A DNA stretch of 64,000 bases. It comes from JAIBJN01 sp963775625 (GTDB taxonomy: Bacteria > Actinomycetota > Thermoleophilia > Gaiellales > Gaiellaceae). The stretch covers positions 186,001 through 250,000 of the forward strand of contig CAVZJM010000016.1 of NCBI GenBank assembly GCA_963775625.1. Direction: 5' to 3'. Position numbers and translations under genes: made by a program. The notes beneath the pieces were generated by a model, which was not told the origin of the DNA, did not search any database, and saw only the letters and a program-made list of their open reading frames with translations. Below are positions 57,464 through 64,000 of the stretch, one piece after another. The first letter of the stretch is position 1. Each line of letters begins with the position of its first letter.

Positions 57464-58335
57464 GGCGCGAAGACGACCTTGAGAGCCTCGTGGGAGCGGT
57501 ACAGCTCGAGTCCCTCGGCAAAGCGCTCGAGCGGCAGCGTCACCGTCGGGATCGGGTCGAGGCCGGGGAGGAGGGCGACCGCCTCACGCATCGCGGCCGG
57601 GGTCGCCGAGCAGGAGCCGGCCAGGGTGAGCTCGCGGCGGAGCAGCTGCTCGAAGTCGATCGGCAGCGGATCGGCCAGCCAGGAGAAGACGAGCAGCGTG
57701 CCTCCCGGCTCTAGCGCGGCGAGCGCGCCGTCGAGGCCCGCGTGGGCGCAGAGGACGGCCGCGTCCACGGGCCCGTCCGCCGGCTCGGCCCCGTACCCGA
57801 GGGCGAGCTCCAGGCGGTGCGGGAGCGGATCGGCCGCGAGGACGTCGTCACCGCGGCGCACGAGCGCCTGAACGAAGAGCAGGCCAGCGAACCCGCAGCC
57901 GACCACGAGGACGCGTCCTCGCGAGATGCGGTCGAGCGCTCGGAGAACGCAGGCGAGCGGCTCCGCGAAGGTGCCGGTGGCGTCGTCGACCTCGTCGGGG
58001 AGCTCGATCGTCTCCCGCGCGAGGACACGCTCCGCAAACCCGCCGGGCACGATTGTCGCGTCAGGAAAGCGCTCGCAGGTCGTCTCGTGCCCGGCCCGGC
58101 AGCGCGGGCACTCCCCGCAGGGGAGGTGGTGGACGAGCGCGACGCGCCGCCCGGCGGCATCCTCGGCGACGACCTCGTGCCCGAGGACGGTCCCGGCCGC
58201 GGCGCGGCCGAGCTTCTGCACGTCCGTGCCGCAGAGCCCGCACGCGCGCACCCGGACGAGCTCCCCGGCGCCGTCCGGCTCGGGAACCTCCGCAAGCACC
58301 GGCAGCCCGGCGCCGCCGATCACGACCGCCTGCAT
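57460..58335 (-). CDS. Zinc-type medium-chain dehydrogenase/reductase, 291 aa
   Basis: Catalytic-zinc Cys is present in RACGLCGTDVQKLGR, with TVLGHEVVAED, the structural lobe CGECPRCRAGHETTC, TFAEPLACVLRALDR and Rossmann motif VLVVGCGFAGLLFVQAL. It is shorter than the usual 340 residues at the C-terminus. Sugar alcohol or threonine dehydrogenase activity is possible. It is paired with the previous gene and divergent from an SDR, hinting at a small catabolic unit. Confidence 0.88.
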   Translation of the reverse strand: MQAVVIGGAGLPVLAEVPEPDGAGELVRVRACGLCGTDVQKLGRAAAGTVLGHEVVAEDAAGRRVALVHHLPCGECPRCRAGHETTCERFPDATIVPGGFAERVLARETIELPDEVDDATGTFAEPLACVLRALDRISRGRVLVVGCGFAGLLFVQALVRRGDDVLAADPLPHRLELALGYGAEPADGPVDAAVLCAHAGLDGALAALEPGGTLLVFSWLADPLPIDFEQLLRRELTLAGSCSATPAAMREAVALLPGLDPIPTVTLPLERFAEGLELYRSHEALKVVFAP

Positions 58336-58410
58336 GGCGTCATCGTAGGGCGGCGAGGGGAGCGGGAGCCTGTCGACCTGGACGCCCGAAGCGAGCTACA
58401 GTCGAAGCTC

Positions 58411-59178
58411 GTGCCGTCGTTCGCCGACAAGGTAGTCCTGATCACCGGGACCGCCCGCGGCTGCGGCGCGGTTCTCGCGGAGGCCTTCGCGAACGACGGG
58501 GCGATAGTGGTGGGCTGCGATGTGGACGCCCAGGGGGGCGAGGCGGCCGCCGACAGGATCAGCGCGGCAGGTGGCCGGATCGACTTCTCAGCGGTCGATG
58601 TCTCCCGGGAGGAGGAGGTCGAGGCGCTCGTTCGGCGCACGCTCGAGGCGCACGGCCGCCTGAGCTGCGCGATCAACAACGCGGGGACCGAGGAGCTGAG
58701 CGAGATCGCGGAGGGGACCGAGAGCGCCTTCGACAGCCTGATCGCGACGGATCTGAAGGGCCTCTTCTTCTGCCTCAAGCACGAGATCCGGGCGATGCGC
58801 AAAGGCGACGGTGGCGGCGCCATCCTCAACATGTCCTCGGTGACGAGCAGCATCACCGCCGCCCCGGCGAACGGGCTCTATGCGGCCACCAAGGGCGGCG
58901 TCAACGGTCTCACGAAGGCGGCCGCGATCGAGGTCGGCAAGGACAACATCAGCGTCAATGCCCTCGCCTTCGCCGCGATCGACATCCCCGGCAGCATGAT
59001 CTGGCGCTACCTCGAGGAGCAGAAGGTTCCCAAGGAGGCGCTCATGCAAGCCTTCCCGGTGGGGCGCATGGGCCGCCCGGAGGAGCTGGTCGCGGCGGCC
59101 ATGTACCTCTGCTCCGACGAGGCCCGGTTCTGCACCGGCACGACGCTCGTCCTCGACGGCGGCTTCACGGCCCAGTAA
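58411..59178 (+). CDS. Short-chain dehydrogenase/reductase, 255 aa
   Basis: The glycine motif TGTARGCGAVLAEAF, NNAGTEELSEIAEG, the catalytic Ser in ILNMSSVTSSI and Tyr-x-x-x-Lys in GLYAATKGGVNGLTKAAA identify a classical SDR, ending CTGTTLVLDGGFTAQ. It uses NAD(P)H; the substrate is not known. GTG 58411 gives the conserved N-terminus. It is divergent from the two MDR genes with 75 bases between starts, and followed by tRNA-Ala. Confidence 0.9.
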   Translation: MPSFADKVVLITGTARGCGAVLAEAFANDGAIVVGCDVDAQGGEAAADRISAAGGRIDFSAVDVSREEEVEALVRRTLEAHGRLSCAINNAGTEELSEIAEGTESAFDSLIATDLKGLFFCLKHEIRAMRKGDGGGAILNMSSVTSSITAAPANGLYAATKGGVNGLTKAAAIEVGKDNISVNALAFAAIDIPGSMIWRYLEEQKVPKEALMQAFPVGRMGRPEELVAAAMYLCSDEARFCTGTTLVLDGGFTAQ

Positions 59179-59205
59179 GGAAGCGCCGCTAGACTGTCAC
59201 GGCGC

Positions 59206-59278
<73 letters not shown>

Positions 59279-59286
59279 TCGGCGAA

Positions 59287-59306
59287 ACTCCCGCTCACGC
59301 GGGAGT
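59287..59306 (+). terminator. Hairpin after tRNA-Ala
   Basis: ACTCCCGC (59287-59294) and GCGGGAGT (59299-59306) form a perfect eight-pair stem with a TCAC loop, nine bases after the tRNA. It is a likely terminator or processing element although no T run follows. Confidence 0.6.
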
Positions 59307-59391
59307 GCGTCGTTCGGGCTTGACCGGCGTCGCGGGCGATCGATCTACCGCCGTGCTACCAGTTCCTTCGTTCTACCGACGGCGATCGGGC

Positions 59392-59446
59392 GTTTAGCGC
59401 CGGCTCGACAAGCTGGGGGTCACTGGTTCGAGCCCAGCACCACCCA
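59392..59446 (+). pseudogene. 3' remnant of a tRNA, probably tRNA-Val(GAC)
   Basis: The segment reads like the last two-thirds of a tRNA: AGCGCCGGC-TCGACAA-GCTGG (anticodon arm with GAC), then GGTCACTGGTTCGAGCCCAG (variable loop and T arm) and CACCACCC with A. The 5' acceptor strand and most of the D arm are missing; the base before the anticodon is C where U33 is required. It lies at the point where gene content changes from chromosome to a mobile patch. Confidence 0.65.
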
Positions 59447-59556
59447 TTTCACCCTCGCCTGAGAGGCGGAACTCGTCGATGGAGCGCGATCCGGCATCGC
59501 CGCACCGGTCGCAGGACCGGAGCCGGACGTGAATCCCTGCCGGCGCTTGGGAGCCG

Positions 59557-60330
59557 CTAGCCCTCGCCTTGCGAGGGTGGAAACCAGGGCGTGTGGTCGT
59601 ACCGGTCGCTGCTCCCCTCGTGGCTTGCGTACGCCATTTGGAACTCACCCTGCTCCCTCGAGACTGCGTGTCGCGCTGCCCGGGTGCCTGCGCTGTGAAT
59701 TCTGCAGCCCAGGATAATCGCTTGCCGCGGCGTGAGCTCCGTGCCTTCGATCAGGCCGCGGACGTCTTGCGCGCGCGTCACGCCGAGCCTTTCGTCACCC
59801 ACGAAAGAACGAAGGTGGGCCTCAAGGAATTGGCGCAGCGACCAAGTCGGCGCGCCGCGCGTGCCCAGGCTTGACGACGCGAAGGCAAGCGCCGACGCAA
59901 CGTTGACGCCCGAACCGTCGTAAAGAAAGACGAATGCATCAGGTGTGACTCGAAGCATGTCTTCGCACTGGCGACGGAGCGCCTTCAACGGCCGTCCAGG
60001 TACCTCGAGATCTTGGCCTGCACCAGGAGTCCCTCCGCGACCTGGATCTTCGGGATGATCGACAGAGAGGGCGATGAGGAGGTCAGACGCCGACAATGGT
60101 TTCGTCAGAGTGAGGTCCGTGACTACGGAGCTTCTCGGCTCCGCCAAGTCACCCCAGCGACCTTGAAGTCCGTTGATCCGCTGCTCGCAGCGATCTACTA
60201 GGCGGCTTGTGATGGTCATCCTCATACCGCCACTCGCCGGTACTGCCCATCGGGTCCCGAGTTCTATTCCAGCGAGGTCGGCTGTCTCGGCGACGGCCAC
60301 GATCGCCTCATCGGGGAGGTAAGAAGTCAC
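59557..60330 (-). CDS. Restriction-endonuclease-fold (QxK-type) protein, 257 codons with a compensating frame change pair
   Basis: The N-terminus is ordinary (MTSYLPDEAIVAVAETADLA), and the middle reads ...SDLLIALS, then, in an alternative frame between about 60062 and 60000, IIPKIQVAEGLLVQAKISRY, returning to frame with LKALRRQCEDMLRVTPDAFV, FLYDGSGV. EGLLVQAK has the E/Q-x-K arrangement of PD-(D/E)XK nucleases with a preceding Asp. Two one-base changes cancel out, so the gene is probably intact. It is downstream of, and co-oriented with, the large zinc-ribbon nuclease-like gene. Function as a nuclease is inferred from motifs only. Confidence 0.6.
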   Translation of the reverse strand: MTSYLPDEAIVAVAETADLAGIELGTRWAVPASGGMRMTITSRLVDRCEQRINGLQGRWGDLAEPRSSVVTDLTLTKPLSASDLLIALSVDHPEDPGRGGTPGAGQDLEVPGRPLKALRRQCEDMLRVTPDAFVFLYDGSGVNVASALAFASSSLGTRGAPTWSLRQFLEAHLRSFVGDERLGVTRAQDVRGLIEGTELTPRQAIILGCRIHSAGTRAARHAVSREQGEFQMAYASHEGSSDRYDHTPWFPPSQGEG

Positions 60331-60382
60331 CGCCCATCAGGCCAAGTTGAGAGGGAGCACGTGTTGAGGGACTGACTAGAGG

Positions 60383-62511
60383 TCATGAATCCACGGGCCT
60401 GTAGTAGTCGAGCACCCGGCTTTGGAGGTGGCCGGTCAGCGATTCCTTGCACCACGTATCAACCTCGGTCCCAAGCGACTCTAAACGGCCACGAGCTGTG
60501 CTGATCAACGACTGCGCGCCGTCATCCCACGCGTGGTCGCGGTTGCCAGTCCCACGGCAGGGGCAACTCGGAGTCCGCACGGCAAGTCGTCGCGACGAGG
60601 TCGTGGCGAAGATCATTCGTTGCACTCGGGCGGCTCGGGCGGCCCGGTTGTAGTACGACATCTCTGTAGTCGAGAGACTGTTATTTGTCTTTGCTTCGAG
60701 AAGTACTAGACGACCGTCTACAAGAGCGATTCCGTCAACCTCTCGCGTCCCACCGGGGCCCGAAAGATTGGTTTCCGGACGGTAGAGAAACGATTCCGAG
60801 GCTTCGGCGCGCAGCGCCGAGAGTGCAAAGGTGACGACTTGACCTCCGTGTTGTCGAAACTGGAAGAACGCTTCGTTCAACCGAAACGTGCGGCGCTGCG
60901 GAGCAGGCACTACCCCATCACCTCCGCATCGGTTGCACCTGAAGTACTGACCTATGTCGGGGCTGGGGTACCAGTGTCGAGAGGCGCAGCGGTTGCAGTC
61001 GAGCAGATAGCCGGCAATGAGAAGGTCCTTGACAAGAAGAGCATCGGTCCAGCTCTTCAACCAATCCCGTGCCCAAACCCGCATCTCTGTTCTGAGCCGT
61101 TTCCGACTCCCGCGAACGGAGGTGAAGAGGGCCTCCTCGAGCTCGGCGAAGGCTACTGCGCGCCTGTACGTGGCCGACTTCTTACCCGTGGGAGCTTCGA
61201 AGAACAGGTCGAGCAGATGGCTGCTTTGCGGGTATCCAGAGAGCCCAAGCTAAGAAACGAAGGCCTCCAGCCAGCTCAAGAGTCCTCTGATGAAAACGGC
61301 CCTTATCAGAGGGCGCTGACGAGAACCCGGCTGTGACAAGGGGAGCAGCAACCGCTTCCTGCCAGCCCAATAACGGGAGCTGAACAAGCTGCGATGACGC
61401 TATGTTCGTGCGTTCTGCGACTCCCTCGGCTGTGACCCTTCGCGGGCCTGTCGACCCGGCCGCGACGAGGCGAGCAGATTGCTCGTCTTGGGTGAGAATG
61501 ACTCCATCCGGATCCCCAGGTGTGGCGGAGCGAATTTGATAGCTCGCGACCCCTCGAAGGAAAGGCTGAAGTCCTAGGACAACCGGTGGTGCTGGTGTGG
61601 GGAATCGGAGATACCCCGATACTCGAGTAACCGGAAAGGAGTTCCTCGCGAACACCGCTCCGAGCGGACGACGCCGCGGAAGTCCTTCCGAAAGATCCGT
61701 TGGACTTGGCTCAACCCGCATATCCTCGGCCGTCCATCGATGTGCAGCTTCTTCCACTGTGGCCCGATCAAAGCCTGGGGCATGGAGGGACCCTCGGTGG
61801 GCGAATTCGCGCAAGGGCTCCTGCTGGCCCACCCATCAGACCGTCGCTGACCCAGATCGGCCGACCTCCGAGTGCGCGAAGCGTCCAGAATTGGCTGGCT
61901 AGATGGAGGTCGTTCGAGTCGCCGACCACCGCCCAGACTCGTGCCCCAACTGGGCCGGAGAGGTGAACCCGACTTCGGAACGCCGGAAGTGGCTCCCCCT
62001 GAACGTCTGTCGTGAACGAAACGCGCTCAGCCTCGGTGTCCGACGCGGGGAAGCCGCCAGCCGCCGCGATAAGCCATGGTGTGTCCGCTTTGTCGAGGTC
62101 GATCACACGTGAGGGAGGCTGATCTTCTTCGGGGACCGTGGCCGATTCCCGAAACAGCCACCGGAAATCGCTTCGTTCCATTCGCTCGCGCAGCCGTATG
62201 ACGTCAAATGGCTGGCGGTGTATCTGCTCAAACACTGGGTCCCACTTGAAGCCGTCAAGTACTGGATCGATGACGAGGACCAGGTCGGGATCGGCGAGAG
62301 CTAGTGCTTGTCTCGCGAAGTCATCCAATCCAGCATCGGCGTCGATGCAAAGCAACACGTCGAAGTAGCCACCCCACCGCCCGCCGACCAGGCGAAATGA
62401 ACGCCGCGCGACCCGTCGTGACGCCACCGTGGAAAACGCGATCGCCAGGCGAAACGGCCGGACAGTTGTTTCGACTATCTGCAACGGTTGGAAGGTCCTA
62501 GTTCGTTGCAC
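60383..62511 (-). CDS. Large protein with zinc ribbon and PD-(D/E)XK nuclease-like C-terminus, two frame changes
   Basis: Three consecutive minus-strand pieces (62511 to about 61800; 61832 to about 61245; about 61245 to 60383) join into a protein of about 700 residues. The N-terminal part has RSFRLVGGRWGGYFDVLLCI and an Asp-rich strand. The C-terminal part has LLDCNRCASRHWYPS and YFRCNRCGG (two CxxC knuckles), then TREVDGIALVDGRLVLLEAK, the Asp...Glu-x-Lys core of restriction-endonuclease-like enzymes. A TTGACA hexamer at 62519-62524 could be a -35 element, and TTG 62484 an alternative start. Codons are less GC-rich than in the chromosome, suggesting transfer. I do not recognise the family; a defence role is plausible. 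Confidence 0.6.
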
Positions 62512-62718
62512 TGCCCGATGTCAAGCGGCGGCGTAGCGTCGACGAGCCCTGGGCCGACCTCCACCTTGGCGGCTTCGACTACGCGTTCGTGGGCTAGCCA
62601 GCGTTCGCTTTTCAGGGGACTTCTAGACGTACCACCCCACCGCCCGTCGCCTGCGCCGGCGTTGGAGGTCATTTTGCGGGACAGACCCATCGTCCGAACG
62701 AACGGGTATGTATTGAGG

Positions 62719-63343
62719 GTGGCGCGGGGCGCTCGACCCAAGCCGATGCATGAACACGTCCTCGCTGGAACGTTCAGGGCGGACCGACACAGGAACGCGC
62801 CGCCGGTGGACGGCCGCCGTCCGTCCATACCGCCTGACCTCCCCCACGACGCGGCCGTCGCGTGGGCCGAGACGGTCGACTGCACTGGAGACGCTCGGCG
62901 CGCTGCACTCGGCGGACGCACCTCTCATCGAGGCTGCCGCCGTCCTGATCGGTCGGGCCCGCGAGGCCAGGAGGGCGGTGAACGCGGAGGGGTTCGAGCA
63001 CGTCGGTGACCGGGGCCGCGTCCTCTCGCCCGCGGCCCGCCTCGAACGTGACTCCTGGTCGGCGGCTCGGCTGGTTCTCGAGCAGCTCGGCCTGGGTAAT
63101 TCGGGTCGCGCGCGGTTGAGGCGGCAGGGAGCAGCTGGCGCCCTTTGCGGCCATCGGTCCGTCGCCTCGGGTGGTGCGTGCCGAACGAGCCCGTCGCCGC
63201 TCGTAGCTAGGCGACCTCCTCGACGACGAGAGTCGAACAATCGTCTTGCGGCATCGGCCGGAGCAGGTCTTCCTGTCGCTCCGCGACGTATTCGGCAGGG
63301 GCTTGCCGCAGCCCGCGCAGGTTCGCGTCTGGCGAGCCCTTGA
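62719..63343 (+). pseudogene. Phage terminase small subunit (P27-like), frame-changed
   Basis: GTG 62719 begins ARGARPKPMHEHVLAGTFRA, then RRPSIPPDLPHDAAVAWAET, typical of P27 small terminase N-termini. After a one-base change near 62880 it continues ALETLGALHSADAPLIEAAA, LIGRAREARRAVNAEGFEHV and LVLEQLGLGNSGRARLR. Family similarity ends near 63125; the open frame continues to 63343 without recognisable sequence. Terminase small subunits recognise phage DNA for packaging. It marks a prophage-derived element. Confidence 0.65.
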
Positions 63344-63480
63344 TCGCGCGTTCGCGGGCCCGTCTTGCGTAGATGCGCGCGGTCGCTGAGGTCGCCGTAG
63401 AGCTCTCGCCACGCGCCTGGCGGATCAGCTTGCCCGCGCACGGCCTCGCGACGAGATGCCGTTCACGGCCGCCGCGATCT
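63207..63480 (-). pseudogene. Remnant of a small CxxC zinc-finger protein
   Basis: Two minus-strand frames together give ATARIYARRARERAIKG followed by TRTCAGCGKPLPNTSRSDRK and TCSGRCRKTIVRL, that is, CxxC then CxxRC as in small prophage zinc-finger proteins. The frame changes near 63345. Boundaries are uncertain. It overlaps the tail of the open frame of the terminase gene. Confidence 0.4.
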
Positions 63481-63724
63481 CCGATCGTCAGCGGCGGCAA
63501 TCGGTTCGCGGCCGCGGAAGGGCGTGGTCGTCGGCGAAGGACGCGAATCTTCGGCGAGGCTGGCCCGCGAGTTCCAGGCCCGCCCAGCCGGCATCTGAGA
63601 GGCGCGCGAGGTCTCGTCGGGTCGACCCCCAGACGCCCAGAAGTACGACGGTCTGCGCGCGCGATTTCGCGATTCTCGGGCAAGTGTAACGCTTACGGTG
63701 CAGCATGCGCCGATAGAGGAAGAT

Positions 63725-63989
63725 ATGGGACGAAAACTCGCCTCGGCCGAACTGCCCTCGTTGCTCACCACGGCCGAGGTCGCACAGGCGCTGAGGGTCA
63801 CCCCGGCCCGGGTGGCGCAGCTCGTGCGTACCGGGGACTCTGCCGGCCACGCGCATCGGGGTACGCGGGGACTACCGCTTCCGCCTCGAGGACGTCGCCG
63901 ACGCTGATCGAGGGCGGGCCGCGTGGACGCTCCGGACCCGGCGGTCGCTGGCGGCGTCCCCGTCGGCGCGGCTCCGAGCTCGCTCCTAG
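63725..63989 (+). CDS. Excisionase-type HTH DNA-binding protein, one frame change
   Basis: ATG 63725 with GAGGAAG upstream opens KLASAELPSLLTTAEVAQAL, RVTPARVAQLVRTG, then after a one-base change in a GGGG run near 63837 TLPATRIGVRGDYRFRLEDV, the layout of the MerR-like HTH_17 excisionase family. A palindrome GTAACGCTTAC at 63686-63696 lies upstream and might be its operator. The end (TAG 63987) is near the window edge. Confidence 0.65.
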
Positions 63990-64000
63990 GACGATCTCGA

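Overview
The window is high-GC chromosomal DNA from an actinobacterium. Supporting signs are strong GC-ending codon use, frequent GTG starts with 4-base GTGA/ATGA stop-start overlaps, tRNA genes with no encoded CCA, split LigD-type polymerase and ligase genes, a SARP/BTAD regulator, and the actinobacterial phage-shock set (HtpX, PspAB, PspAA, PspA). The gene mix looks most like class Thermoleophilia, but that placement is a judgement from memory and not a measurement.

Layout. 0-6 kb: the end of an RTX-like protein and a three-gene minus-strand cluster (unknown protein, M36 metallopeptidase, helix-hairpin-helix protein) behind a LuxR-type regulator. 6-7.1 kb: an isochorismatase-family gene between a tRNA-Ser(CGA) remnant and two intact tRNA-Ser genes. 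7.4-14 kb: convergent LigD-type polymerase and ligase, FabF, a subtilase with an inserted domain, a HAD phosphatase and a flavin reductase. 14-24 kb: a potassium-transport region (TrkA, two TrkH/KtrB proteins, a KtrA-type protein, a TMEM175-like channel) mixed with an esterase, DUF72, DUF6790 and a radical SAM protein. Many of these genes carry single-base frame changes, several in compensating pairs, which looks more like consensus error than gene decay. 24-33 kb: a 1291-residue SARP/ATPase/TPR regulator divergent from a 30-codon secreted-peptide gene with a perfect ribosome binding site, then a molybdopterin oxidoreductase, a glutamine amidotransferase, a primary-type sigma factor and a beta-lactamase-fold hydrolase.

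33-37.7 kb: envelope and regulatory genes, including an ECF sigma factor with its zinc-finger anti-sigma partner and a PspC-domain protein. 37.7-43.8 kb: an integrative element of about 6 kb in tRNA-Ser(TGA), with an integrase whose stop codon lies in the attachment core, arm-type repeats at both ends, an ABC-2 transporter, a lipoprotein and several small genes. 43.8-59.3 kb: conserved chromosome with SerRS, a cytochrome c lipoprotein, two divergent membrane proteins whose start codons overlap, the phage-shock cluster, an MBL hydrolase, an O-methyltransferase, two MDR dehydrogenases, an SDR and tRNA-Ala(CGC).

59.4-64 kb: a lower-GC mobile patch next to a truncated tRNA. It holds two restriction-endonuclease-like genes, a phage terminase small subunit, a zinc-finger remnant and an excisionase-type HTH gene, most with frame changes.

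The observations I rate highest are the secreted micro-peptide paired with a TPR-bearing SARP regulator (28.1 kb), the tRNA-Ser island whose integration appears to have swapped the tRNA variable arm (37.7-43.8 kb), and the pair of PD-(D/E)XK-like genes (59.5-62.5 kb). No CRISPR array, rRNA operon or transposase was found.
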